From contig JAXBDG010000003.1 of NCBI GenBank assembly GCA_036320915.1, positions 2,046,001 through 2,110,000 of the forward strand: a stretch of 64,000 nt of DNA. The letters are read 5' to 3'. Made by a program: the position numbers and the translations under genes. The notes under the pieces were generated by a model. That model searched no databases. It was not told the origin of the DNA and saw only the letters and a program-made list of their open reading frames with translations. Of the stretch, positions 43,834 to 55,108 are shown in pieces. How positions within the stretch are numbered: position 1 is the stretch's first letter; every line of letters begins with the position of its first letter. This DNA is from Linnemannia elongata (taxonomy: Eukaryota; Mortierellomycota; Mortierellomycetes; Mortierellales; Mortierellaceae).

Positions 43834-46030
43834 TGACAGACCATCATCATCATCGATTGCTTCATGTTTGTAAGAAAGTCAAAAGCAAAAAGTGTCCGTG
43901 GAATGTCCAATGGCCGCGAGCTTGTTCTTGGCTGTCGTTTTACAATCTAAATCCTCTCTTTCTTCCCTTCTTCCTTCTTGTTCTTCTTTCCCATCGATCG
44001 CCAGCTCGACTCTTAGGATATGGTGAGTTTTACTTAGATCGCTTCCAACCTCCTTTCGTCAATTGACCTCATAAGAGAGTGCCTTTTTTCTTGTGCACAG
44101 AGGCGTGCCAGAACTCCTCTTCGTTTTCTCGGAAAGTTCTATCCATCCTGGAACTAATGAACAAGTAAGAGAGGAGGATGTACTCTACAAATGTCTCTCC
44201 TTTTTTTTTTTTTGTGTTTTGTTTTCGTAAACGATCTATGATACCGATATGATGCACGCGCCCTGTCCTCTCCTCCCTATCTTTACTCTGTTGTTGTCGT
44301 AGATTTGATAAAAGACATAAAAAACCAAAAACCAAAAAAAAAAAACCACAGATTACAAACAACCGCATACTACCACGAGAGGAAAAAGAAAATCGACCCC
44401 ACCCACACCCCGCATTTATTTTGTCGACTTTCTTCTCCACAGTTGTGTAGCATCTCGTACGAGGAGTTTATGTCGACGTTCAATTCCTTTTCTAGAAATT
44501 TCATGGACAAAGTAGCGGCCTGGATAGAGCGAGAAAGTGAAAAATAAAAAAAGAAAAAGGAGAAGCGAAAAAGAGTTACGACTACGAGTATGAAAGGATG
44601 GTATTTTGGCCTAGAAGTGGGGAGCTGGAATGTGGCGACTTCTATGTTGTATGTAGTTGTTCTTTTGTGTTTGTCTTTCATGTGGTCCTTCCTAGACACA
44701 TATACACCTAAAGAGGAGCGAACGCCTTCAAAAGGATAGGATGGTCTCAGTGTCGCCTGTACTTGTTGCGACCGTGACCCACTTTTGTGCTGAGCACTCC
44801 TACTTGGCGATAGAGAGAGAACACGTAGAATTACAAAAATAACATCCAAGAGGAAAGAACGTGTAACGTTGTGAATGAGAGGAGGAGTCTTTCGTGCAAA
44901 AAGAAAGAACGAACGAAAGGAAGAAAGAAATGAGAAAAGAAATTTTGTGTGCGACAACACATGATTGTTGTGCCTCCACAACGGTCCTCCTTTTGTTGCT
45001 CCTTTTTATTTCACCATTCCTTACTTACTTATGAACGTGCTTTCTCTTCCTCTCCCCCGTGGTTGTTTTCTCATGCTATCTCTGAAATGTGTGGAGATAG
45101 AGTGCAACAAGAAAGCCATTAACTAACGAACTAATTGCCATTAGCACCTGTCTAACAAACTGAACGACCACAAATGTGCTCATTCAAGAAAATCAGAACG
45201 CAAGAATATCACGTCGCTCTCTCGTTCTGCATTACAACAACGAGGCCAGGCCAACACATGTGCTTTTTTCCTTTTCAACCCCCACCCTCCCTTTCACTCC
45301 CTACTTTCTTAAGACGATGGATGGTAAGGGATGCTTCCTTTTTGAAGAAAACATGGCCTCGGAAAATAAGACCTTCGCGACCCAGCTGTAAAAGTATCGA
45401 GATCTAAAAAAGGAGAGGGGTATGGTCGCCAGGGTACTGTGTTAGATGCGATAGTTTCTCATTGATGGTAGACCGTTATTTTTTGTTCTCATTCATAACT
45501 GATCAAAGCACGCACACCTTCAGAACATGCACTCTCATATATCAGACAGGACCCGTCGGACAATAGACAGATACATTTTGACTTTTTTTTTTTGCGTCCG
45601 GCGCAAGCTAATTAGTACGCGTCTTTCCTGAAACGTATATCATTAACAGGAGGTGGGTGGGGAAAGGGAGAAGAAGGATATCCGTGCTGGATCTCTTAGA
45701 CAGCACTAGAAGCATAAGAACAGGGGGAAAAGAGGGGGGGGGGTTGTAACAGAACGAGTTCAAAAAGTGAAATGGTACCCACACAATCATAACACATGCA
45801 ACGGCGAATCGTTCATTTTCATTTTTGCATATTCGTTTTCTCAAATGGAGTTGGGAAGCATGAATTATCATCAAGGAGAGAGTTAGAGGATGAGCATAGT
45901 AAACCAAATAAACAATGGGGAACCCCAGAGAGTATCGTCGCACGCATGGATCGGATGGAGTTTTTTTTTTTGGATTTATGGCTGTGGCTGTCGTTGGTGA
46001 ACTAGCTCCCAGCAGAGAGTTAAAGTGCAG

Positions 46031-46064
46031 TTGAGTTGAGTTGAGTTGAGTTGAGTTGAGTTGA
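46031..46064 (+). repeat. (TTGAG)6 microsatellite
   Basis: Six perfect TTGAG units and a partial seventh. Confidence 0.95.
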
Positions 46065-46593
46065 ATATTGGTGGCCAACTCCTCAGTGGGAGAGGTAGGA
46101 GTGACCGAGAGAGGGAAGGACGACGAAAAGGTGTTGGACTGAATAGAATAAAGAAGGGATGACCTTGGAGTCTATTGAATCCATATCAAAAAGAGGAGGA
46201 AGTATCCCTCGAAGGTATCCCCTGCCGGCATTGATTGGATGGTTCTTCTTTCAATACTCAATAAACAAATGGTCCTCTTGTTGTTGAAATAAAATTATAA
46301 GGGGGGAAGTCAATGGTCATTCAATAAAAAATAAAAATAAATAAAATAAGGGTATTGAATCGCACATTCAGATAGAAGGGTGGAAATTGAGCTGAGAAAG
46401 GAGGGCCAACAACACACACAAACAAATCAAAAAAACAACAGGCGACAGCTGGCAACACACACAACGGTCAACACAACAACAAAAAAAGACAATTGCTAGG
46501 GCAAGCTCATTCTCGCAGACAAGAGCGAACCTCGATCCCCCCCTCTCTCTCCTCAAAACCGTCCACCTATTTCTTTCTTGACGGATTTTCTTG

Positions 46594-46601
46594 TATAAAA
46601 G
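46594..46601 (+). promoter_or_regulatory. TATA box of the C2H2 zinc-finger gene
   Basis: TATAAAAG is followed about 30-90 bases later by the start of a long C/T- and ACT-rich stretch typical of leaders. It is the nearest good core promoter upstream of the ATG at 48133, from which it is separated by a predicted leader intron. Confidence 0.5.
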
Positions 46602-47281
46602 GGCAACGTCCCAGGCACCACCCAAGAGAATGGGAGAAGAGAAGTGATACTGGAATCACCTTTTCTTATTTTTTTTACACTTTTACACACTACTACTACA
46701 ACTACTACAACTACAACTACTACAACAACCACCACTACTTCTTACACTTACCCACCTCCACTACTACTACCACTACAACAACCCTTCATCAACACATACA
46801 TACACATCCTCCAATCCTTCCACACATCGAATCACAAAATCGCATTTCTTTGTACATTCTCCTAGTCGCCTGCTTGCATACACAACATATACAGAATTTT
46901 GATTTGATCCCTCCGCCTCCATTGACGACCTATTACATCCTATCCCATCCATACATCCATAATTGACTGGCCTCTACTGCCCCCATTTCTTTATTTTCCG
47001 CCTCTATCCTCACGTCCAAGCTTCTTTTTCTCACTCCCAACAAAGACCCTGCTTTTTTTTTCTTTTTTTCTTTATCGACCACGATCGATTGCTCCCTTTC
47101 TTCTCGTTCACTCATTTTCATTTGGCCAATTACCGCCAGTCTCTCTTTTCCTTTCTTTTCCTCAATTCCGTTGGAACCTGCACCAAACAGCTGCCTCTTC
47201 CTCCTTCAATCCCTCATACATCCCCTCACTCTCCAAAAGACCACGGACAAGAACCAGCCAACCAGCTTTTTAACAGAAAAG

Positions 47282-48009
47282 GTGAGTAAAATGAGTGATA
47301 TCAAAGACCCCTCTTTTGTCCAATTGTTTCCCCTGTCGGCCAAGCGGCCACGCGCTCGGCCTATCTCAACGGTCGGCCGCTCGTCATTGCGTGTACTTTA
47401 CTGCACTTTTCTCTTTGCCCCTCTCTGTCCTTCCCCAGTGCACCCCCTCGTTTTTTTTCCTCTTTCTTTTGAATGATTTCGGTGGTTGAATATTTTTTCT
47501 TTTGACTGTTCTGCTCAATGGTCGTTATGCTGTTTGTTTGTTGTGTTTGTACACACTTATGTCTTGTCTTCTGTCTGTGTGTGCCTGCATGGATTGGACT
47601 GACTTTTTTTGACAGACAGACAGGCAGACGAGTCAGTCGTCCAGTCAATCTAAGTCAGTCGCTGTCTGTGTACTATTTGTATATGTGCGGGAGCCCTTTT
47701 CTCTGTCTTTCCTCACTTTCTGTTTCCTTTTCCTCTTTTGCTCTGTTTCTCTGTTGTCATCCTGCCTGCTGCACCTTCTAACAAACAAACTTTTTTTTTT
47801 CTCTTTCTCCCTCTCTTTTCCTTTCCCCCCCTTTCTCTCTTTTCCCTTTTACCTTTTCCTTTCTTTCTTCCCCTTCTCTTTCTATTTCTGTTCCCATTGC
47901 TCGCCTTGTCCGGCCACTTGTCACTCCTCCTTCTTGACCTCCTCCTGACACCCCAATTCCTTCCCTCCCCCTACTTCCCCTGTCATCCCACCGCCTGTTC
48001 CTGATGCAG
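47282..48009 (+). other. Predicted 728-nt intron in the 5' leader of the zinc-finger gene
   Basis: The donor GTGAGTAAA after 'aacagaaaag' is strong, and a pyrimidine-rich tract ends in the acceptor 'gatgcag' at 48009, 123 bases before the start codon. Removing it gives a leader of roughly 780 bases from the TATA box. There is no coding support, so this rests on splice-site quality only. Confidence 0.45.
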
Positions 48010-48132
48010 ATTGCTTCTTCTTCCCCTATTCCTTGACAATTTTTTTTCCTCTCACGACCATCCCACGTACATACACTACCCCTATTCTCACCTACCCTAC
48101 CTTAGCAAAACACACATTCAATTCCTTCGGCC

Positions 48133-51100
48133 ATGCATTCCAACAACACCCAGGTTCAGGTTCAAATTCCTGCCTATTATTCCCTCGGATCCGTTGCCAT
48201 CAACGGCGACCTCGGCTTTAGCGGCGGCGGAAGCACATCCTTCGAACACAATCAGAGCGCCCACAGTGCCGCCAGTGCCACCACCACCCTCCACCCTTAC
48301 AACTTCCCCAGTAACTCTGTCACAAGCCAGTTCCACCCCCAATCTCATCACAACCACCACCACGTTGCCGCTCAACAACAACAACAACAACAGCAACAAA
48401 CCCCAACCTACTCTCAGTCCTATACCTCTCCTCAGCACTCAAGCAACAACAATAGCAACAACGGCAACAGTACGCCTTCAAGCCACGGTTACCAGACTGA
48501 TCTGCAAAAGCCCCTCGTCCAGCACCACGTCAACATTGAGCAATCCCCTCACCAGGCCCTCGACGAGAACTTGATGACTCCCCTCATCAACCGTCAGCTC
48601 AACAACCAGCACTCTAGCAACTACCACGCCCCTTACAACTACCACAACCACCACCATAACAACCACAGCTCATCCAAGCAGCAGCAGCAACAGCAACAGC
48701 TTCGCTCGCCTACATCCACTCCTGCACCCACAACGGCCTCGACCTTGACCACCGTCTCCTCGGCCTCCACACCCTCGCTCTCTTCCCCTTCCACATTGCA
48801 AAGCAACCAGGATTATTCATATACGACCGATAGCAACAACCGTCAGACCTCGCCCATCTCGACTGCCTCCCCCGCTTCATCGTCTGCCACCTCGAATTCG
48901 TTCCACATCCCAGCGTCTCCCGACCAATTGACCATTGGCCCCGCCGGACTGACCCAGGCCATGTCCACATGGACACCCAGCAATGGTAATATGTCGGACC
49001 TCTTTTGTACTTGGTTTATGACCCTACGGTTTCATTTTGGTCTTTCGTCTGCCCACTTTCCCTTGCTTTGCTCAGTACCCCCTCGCAACCCTTGCCCCCC
49101 TATCCCACTCTTCTGCAGACAAACACATACATGCGGGTCCCCTAAAGTAAAAAAGAGGGCTCTCTCATCCTCTCACTCCAATCCCTCGCTTTTGCGGCTC
49201 TTGGGCTGAAAAAGTTGGCTATAATGTGTCCCATGCACGGAATCTGACCATCATTCTGCATATCCCGTATGGCCCTTTTGGCGTTTGCTATATACAAATA
49301 GGCTCAATGAACCAGCAGCAAGAGTCGACCCAGTCTGGCTCTTCTTCCTCTGCCCCTGCACGCGAGTACGTCTCGCTTGGATACAATGATTCTCCCAAGT
49401 CGGCTCGATCGCCCTACTACCCTCAGCAGCAAGGTTCGCCTCTATATAGGTAAGCAGCCAAACCCGCAACACTCCTTGTATTCCTCCCTACAACCGAAGG
49501 AGTGTCTCCCTCGCCCTTTTTCCTTTTAAACCTTTTCAAGGTGGCGGTTGGGGATGATACCCTGTTTTTTCGAGAAGTGAGCCTTTTTGTCTTCTTCAAT
49601 TGCCCTTGACGTTAACTGACAGATAGATAAGTCATTTTTGACAATGTCTCTGTCACTTGTTCATTGTTGTTGTTACGATATATTTGTGCTATGGTTGCCG
49701 ATCAATTTTTTTCTTTTTCCTTTTGGCCTCTTTTGCAAGTCTGACCTTGAATGGACACCTTGTCTCGAACTCTCTTTTTTTCCCTTTCCTTTTCGCTAAT
49801 ATTATGCCTGCCTCCTTTTTATTATCTTTTACTTTCTTGCGACAATAGCCAACAAGACCAGCAACAGCAGGCATGGGTTGCCAGCATGTCTGCCGATGAC
49901 TTTTCGCAGCAAGAGATCCTTGGTAAGTTGTTTCTTTCGATCCATTTTTATAGTTTTCCAATTGCAATTGGGAGAGAGGGATATACCCCCGGGTGATATG
50001 TGGGAGGGGGTTGTTCAGGGTGTGGGTCAACGGTCGCACAAAGTTAGTTTGTTGTTGTTTTCTTGTCTGTCATCGAATGGCGCACAGGGGCGGCAATAAT
50101 AGCAACAACAAGAGCAGCAAAGCAAGAATAGGGAGAAGAGAGAAAAAAAATTATCCCACGGTCCAACAATTCAGCCATGTGCTGTGGGACTGCCTCTGCT
50201 AAGTTTCCCTTAAGAAAACGGCTTCTTTCGGGCAGTCCGCTCGTCGCTGATTGGCCAATCGCGCATTACTTAATGGGCTGCCTCGGAGGCATCGGAAAAC
50301 GAAGAGTGGAAGGGAGAGCGACGATGATTAGTTTGCTGCTTGCTTCACTCCCCACCTAAACTAAGCAACTGGCATCATCATCACCGTCATCATAAGCTAT
50401 CTCATAAGCTTCAGCATCATCGACTCTCCTTCTCCCTCTTCTCGGCTATATCGGCTATCAATTTCATTTCTGTCATTACTCTCTCTGCTCGCAGCTGGGT
50501 TGCAAATGAAAATAAGTGGCACCACCCAAATGAGGAGCGAGTGCCGTGTGTCTTCAGAAAAAAAATAGAGAAGGTTCAATTGCTTTAAGAAAAGAGCGAC
50601 CTGGAAGAAAACAGGCCAATCCTGTTTGACTAGAAGAGTGAGCAGTTCGCACAGGAAAACTAGGGTTAGGGTTTTCCTATTCTTGCTAAGCAATGGCTCA
50701 TTGGGTCAACCAAAGGGTCGACGTGTCCTATAACCTTGCTGGTGTGAAAGTAATGTCCGATAGATTAGGCTTACTCAAAAACACTAGGAAACTAACATTC
50801 ATCCCTTCCTCTTCCAATCTAATAGACCAGGACAGACAGCAGCCGCCTCACCAGCACCACCAGCGCCAGTACTCTCAGTCCAACAGAAACTCTTATGGCC
50901 AACAGAGCCAGCAGCCCTCTGTTGCAACTCAGCAGACCAGCTTGACCCCTGCAGGTGGTCTTCCTCTTTTGTCGCCCTCGAGCATGCTCTCCTCGCCCGA
51001 CTACCAGTCCTCGTCTTACTCGATGAACATGCACGATGCTCCTACTATCATGTCCCACCTCGATTACAACCGTGTCACTTCCTCTATGCCTTCCCTGTCC

Positions 51101-52051
51101 TCAGCTGCTGGCAGCAACAACAATGCCAGCTCGCGATATGGTCCCATGAGAGCGACCCACCCCAAGAGTCGCCCTCCATCCGTCAGCTCCCTGCGTGACT
51201 TTGGCAGCAGGACAAGAACCAACTCGGTCAACTCGACCTCGTCCATCTCCTCCAGCGGTGTCCTGACCTCCTTGGCCACCACCTTGGGCTCTGCCACCAT
51301 TGGAGGCGGTACTGAGCTTGCTACCACGCCTGAGGAGTACTCCCGCCAGCTGTTTGATGACGAGGAGGAAGATTCAGATTCACCCACCACCATCCAGATG
51401 CGCCCTCGTTGCAATACCGTGCCAAGAAAGGCCATCGCTGCCCGCGTCTTTGAATGCTCTGTCCCTGGATGCACCAAGGCCTACACCCAACTCCATAACT
51501 TGAAGTCGCACGAGCGCACCGGTCACACTCCCATCATCAAGCTGAAGCCCTTCCATTGCATCATCGAGGGATGCTCCAAGGCCTTCTCCCAGCGCAAGTC
51601 CCTGGCCACTCACATCAAGACCGCTCACGTCGACTTCAAGTTCAAGCCCTTTAAGTGCACCCAGGATGGCTGCACAAAGGCCTACACCCAGTTGCATAAC
51701 CTTCGCACCCACGAGAAGACCGTGCATATGGTCGACCTATCCCGGAAGCGTATCAAGAACCCCATGATGGGTGGCAGTGGTTTGCCCTTTGATCCCAAGA
51801 GCAACCATGGGCATGGTCAGATGGACTATCACCACAGCCCCCAGCACTCTGGCTTGGGCTTGAACTACGACGACTTTAACGGATTGACTGGTTTGGGTAT
51901 GCGTATGGATAACCAGCACCCTTACCAGCGTCCTCACCAGCCTCAGCAGCCTCAGCATCATCAGCAACACCACCAGCAACAGCATCACCAAAACTCCTAT
52001 GCTCGTCTTCCTCACTTCAACTCCATGTCTGCTTTCCATGACCGGTCCTAA
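48133..52051 (+). CDS. C2H2 zinc-finger transcription factor, Gln/Asn/Ser-rich
   Basis: Exons 48133-48985, 49302-49449, 49849-49922 and 50826-52051 join in frame for 766 residues. Residues about 569-659 hold three C2H2 fingers, all C-x4-C-x12-H-x4-H; fingers 1 and 3 share 'CTKAYTQLHNL' and finger 2 reads 'CSKAFSQRKSL'. The linkers are long and hydrophobic-basic ('KLKPF', 'KFKPF'). Everything else is low complexity: poly-Gln, His/Asn-rich stretches, Ser/Thr/Pro, and a Gln/His-rich C-terminus, as in fungal activators. The predicted role is sequence-specific DNA binding in the nucleus; the target is unknown and I do not assign an orthologue. An upstream TATA box, a spliced leader, a 903-nt third intron and 12 kb of gene-free DNA suggest elaborate control. 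Confidence 0.85.
49923..50825 (+). other. 903-nt intron 3 of the zinc-finger gene
   Basis: The donor GTAAGT and acceptor 'ctaatag' join 'QQEIL' to 'DQDRQQPP' in frame. It includes a hairpin-forming inverted repeat around a telomere-like GGGTTAGGG core (50653-50678). A frame opening at 50693 only runs into the next exon by chance. Confidence 0.65.
50653..50678 (+). repeat. Inverted repeat AGGAAAAC/GTTTTCCT around TAGGGTTAGG
   Basis: Perfect 8-base arms flank the 10-base loop TAGGGTTAGG; with the next base this gives two tandem TTAGGG-type units. Confidence 0.85.
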
Positions 52052-53284
52052 AGCGTCCGTTCTTTCCATCCAGAGTTTTTTTTCCTTGTATCATTCTTTT
52101 TCTTTTTACTTTTTCACTGTTTGTTTCTCTACCTGTATCATAGTCCTTTTTTTTGCATCTAGTCACCATCTCCTAAAAAAAGTTCGCATCATTAGCCATT
52201 AAAAACTAAACCAAATACTTACAATATTCTTCACATTCTCGCTCTATCTCTCGTTGTTTGTGGTTGCTGCCTTTGGTCAATTACGTTTCCTATTTCCCTC
52301 TCTTGACATGAAGAAGGGCTAACGCTACTCATCTTTCAATGCTTTGTTCTTGAGATGTCGAGTATATCCGAATAGGTGAAGAAGGGCGTAAGAGTAATTC
52401 CACACCAGGCTAGTTTATCTGCCTCTCCTCCATGATTCTTCATCCACCCCCTCCTGTCTTCTCGTTCTTCTCGTCTGCTCTACCCCTTTATTTTGTTTTG
52501 ATATTCATCTCAGCCCCAACTTGAATTCGAGAGGAAAATAGTTCGATTCGTAGCATGCACACCCCTTTGTTAAGTGCATGCGTGTGTAAAATGACCTCTT
52601 CGCTCCGTCTCTCACTTGTTTCTTTCGTTCACCACACCACCCCTTCCATCCCCTCTCTTGGGAGACGAGATATTTCAGATACGACGGAGTCTTGGAATGT
52701 CCTCTCTCTTTTGCAACAAAGAGAAAGGTGACAGACGAAAGAGAAAGGAGGTTCATCCCTTTTTCTTCCTTACGTCCTCCTCGTCTGCCTCCAATGTCGT
52801 ATTCTGTCATTCTGTTCATCCCTCGAGTCCAATGCCTTGCTACGACTATCCTATCCTCCTTTGTACCATCTCATTCCCCTCCACTCCCTCCTCTCTGTCA
52901 AATTTCCGGTCATCCCTAATTCGTTCGTCCAACACCATTTCATTCTGACCATAACGCGAGTATGTATCTGTAATCTCGCCATTCTCTTGGGTCGTCAGGC
53001 AATGGTGGTATCTTCGTTTTTTTTTTTTGACCTACATCTTCTCTTTTTCTTCCTTCCTTTTTTACCTTTCTCTTTTTCTTTTTACTTTTTCCTTTTTTTC
53101 CTTTTCATCCTGTCTCCATTCTCATTCAGAAGAAAAACAGTAGACGAGGATCTTTACCTATCGAAAAATACATATTCGACTATTCCTCCATCCTTTTACA
53201 CTTCCTCCACATTCCACTCTTTATTCACCTGCACCTTATACCCTTCACCACTCCCACTTTGAACTCCAACACCTTATTTAAAAA
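52052..53284. other. Intergenic region
   Basis: Contains the 3' end of the zinc-finger gene and a pyrimidine-rich promoter and leader zone (53020-53110) of the next gene. The reading frames here are Ser/Phe/Pro-rich tract translations; no gene is supported. Confidence 0.5.
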
Positions 53285-54685
53285 ATGCGTCTGATCACTC
53301 TTTTGGGAGCATGCGCTCTCGTCGCCCTTTCAACCGTCCGTGCTCAAGATGCCAACCCCGCCGCCGCCGCCGCCGTACCTGCCGCTGCAGAAGACAACCT
53401 TGTCATGTCTGCCGAGGGTGTGAAGAAGGATATCGACCCCTCGTACTACCCGTCCTTGAAGGAGCTCGAGCAGCGCATCAGTTCCTATAACGCCTATGTT
53501 ACCAAGAAGGATGCTGCCGACAAGAAGGACAAGAAGCCTGTCGCTGACCCCGTCGAGAAGAAGAAGGAAGGGAAGGATAAGGAGGAGAAGAAGGAAGAGA
53601 AGGATAAGAAGGAGAAGGAGAAGAAGGGTGATGAGAAGAAGGCCCCCGCTGCTCCCGCTGAGAAGAAGGAGAAGACCCAGCAGAAGGCGTTTAAGGCTGT
53701 GGATGCGGAGAAGAAGCACGCTAAGAAGGTTTCGGCAACCCACCACAGTGACGAGAAGGACCATCATCACCAGGAGAAGAAGGAGCAGCAGCACCATAAG
53801 GTCAAGAAGGTCCAGGAACTCTCTCAGCACCAGAAAGACCACAAGTTCCAGGCGCTCAACAATGGTGGCCATCATCATCATCATCATCACCATGGTCATC
53901 ATGGTCACCACCACCATGGTCACCACGGACACCATCATCACCACCACCATCCTCACCACAAGGGCCACCACAAGAAGCACGGGCACAAGAAGCACCACCA
54001 CAAGAAGCACCATCATGATTGCGTTGTCTACGAGACCATCACCGTAGTCCCAACCTGCCCACCCGCACCAACCGTCGACCTCCTCGGCGGCGGTGGAGGA
54101 AGAGATATTCCAGACTACACGACCCTCCCTGACATGCCGATGGACCCTTCGCTCGATCCTTTCAACGGTGATATCTTCGACTTCCCCAACACTTCTGAAC
54201 CCAGCATCATTGACGAGGACGGCCCCCATGATGGTATCTTGGATGATAACGATGACGATGATGACGAGGAGGCTGATGATGATTCGTCGATTGGCGAGCA
54301 CGCCGTGGAGGGTAATGGATCTGTCGGTGATGCCCCCGCCATTGGCGATCGTTACCCCTTCCCTGGGGATAACACTCCTATCGATATCATTCCCTCCGGT
54401 CTCGGTCTCGGAAACCTGAACCCTCCAGAGCTGGTTGATGCCCCCGGTCTTGCCGGCAACAACGATGCTTCGGGTGAGGACGATTCGGATTTGTACTATG
54501 GCGAACCCTATGAGGTTGAGGATGGCGAGGTTGCTGAGGATGAGGAGGATGTTGATGATGATGATATTGTTGGACATGATGGTGCGGGAACGAAACAGGA
54601 GCACGACAAGCACCATAAGCGGGATCAGTACCAGCCCCAGCAAGGTCAAGCTGAGGAGCGTTACCAGTTCTTGCGACGCCACTAA
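53285..54685 (+). CDS. Secreted protein with Lys/Glu, poly-His and Asp/Glu blocks
   Basis: A single exon of 466 residues, family not recognised. Residues 1-20 ('MRLITLLGACALVALSTVRA') are a clear signal peptide. An Ala-rich stretch and a short globular-looking segment ('SYYPSLKELEQRISSYNAYV') follow. Then come three composition blocks: Lys/Glu/Asp repeats (about 53500-53700), a His/Gly/Lys block of some 50 His (53750-54015), and, after 'CVVYETITVVPTCPPAP' with two Cys, an acidic Asp/Glu-rich half (54230-54600). The C-terminus contains 'KHHKRDQYQ', where 'KR' resembles a Kex2-type site. The layout suggests an extracellular or wall protein binding metal ions through His and acidic residues; that is inference. 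It is probably intronless, with AATAAA about 90 bases after the stop. Confidence 0.75.
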   Translation: MRLITLLGACALVALSTVRAQDANPAAAAAVPAAAEDNLVMSAEGVKKDIDPSYYPSLKELEQRISSYNAYVTKKDAADKKDKKPVADPVEKKKEGKDKEEKKEEKDKKEKEKKGDEKKAPAAPAEKKEKTQQKAFKAVDAEKKHAKKVSATHHSDEKDHHHQEKKEQQHHKVKKVQELSQHQKDHKFQALNNGGHHHHHHHHGHHGHHHHGHHGHHHHHHHPHHKGHHKKHGHKKHHHKKHHHDCVVYETITVVPTCPPAPTVDLLGGGGGRDIPDYTTLPDMPMDPSLDPFNGDIFDFPNTSEPSIIDEDGPHDGILDDNDDDDDEEADDDSSIGEHAVEGNGSVGDAPAIGDRYPFPGDNTPIDIIPSGLGLGNLNPPELVDAPGLAGNNDASGEDDSDLYYGEPYEVEDGEVAEDEEDVDDDDIVGHDGAGTKQEHDKHHKRDQYQPQQGQAEERYQFLRRH

Positions 54686-54772
54686 ATCAGTTTAGACTCT
54701 TTTCTGTTTCTCTAAACGCGTTCCTACTTTGATCAACCGTCCCATCAGTACCAAATCACATATACCCACAAA

Positions 54773-54778
54773 AATAAA
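54773..54778 (+). terminator. Polyadenylation signal AATAAA of the His-rich secreted protein gene
   Basis: AATAAA in an A-rich stretch 88 bases after the stop codon at 54685. Confidence 0.45.
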
Positions 54779-55108
54779 ATAAAAAAACCTTTTTTGTTTC
54801 TGTCCTTTTCAGGGGTGAGAAGGGAGAGAGGTTCAGACTTTTTTTCTTTGAACTTTGGCCACTTTCATCACTTTCTTTGACCCGATCGCACCTTTTCTTA
54901 TCTCTTTCTTTTTTTCTTATTCTTGCTTTTTGTCGACTTCCTCACATACATACCATCTCCCCTATCCTCCTTTATCTCCACCACCCTCAACTCTTTCCCA
55001 CTATCCCTCACAACCCTCCCTTTCTTCCCCTTTGTTCTCCCACAACATTGCTGACATAAACCCCTTTTCACACCTTCCTTTCTTACCCACTCGCCCTCCT
55101 ATCTCACA
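54779..55108. other. Short intergenic region and leader of the GT49 gene
   Basis: Pyrimidine-rich on the plus strand throughout and ending in 'tctcacaATG'. No TATA box is recognised. Confidence 0.45.

Larger units (their letters stand above)
34655..46593. other. 12 kb region without a supportable gene
   Basis: Between the MSH2 stop and the TATA box at 46594 no frame longer than about 200 codons occurs on either strand. The longest ones are Phe/Ser/Leu- or Lys/Arg-rich translations of pyrimidine or purine tracts with no family signature, and I could not join neighbouring frames into a plausible gene. Contents are T40 (35321-35360), a CAAAAA repeat, a 47-base TG repeat, T22 (41896-41917), ACCACT and TTGAG repeats and a perfect 27-base palindrome (39285-39311). 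It may be long regulatory DNA of the downstream zinc-finger gene, host non-coding RNAs, or be decayed sequence. Confidence 0.6.

Noticed and set aside
44370..44981. 203-codon minus-strand frame in the gene-free region
   Set aside because: Phe/Ser-rich translation of purine/pyrimidine tracts, no domain and no joinable neighbours.
46644..46865. Poly-Thr frame in the ACT-rich stretch
   Set aside because: A direct translation of an ACT-rich tract in the leader of the zinc-finger gene.
53330..54682. Minus-strand open frame of 450 codons opposite the His-rich secreted protein
   Set aside because: It is a Val/Leu/Met-rich reverse translation of Lys, His and Asp codons; the plus strand has the signal peptide and start context.
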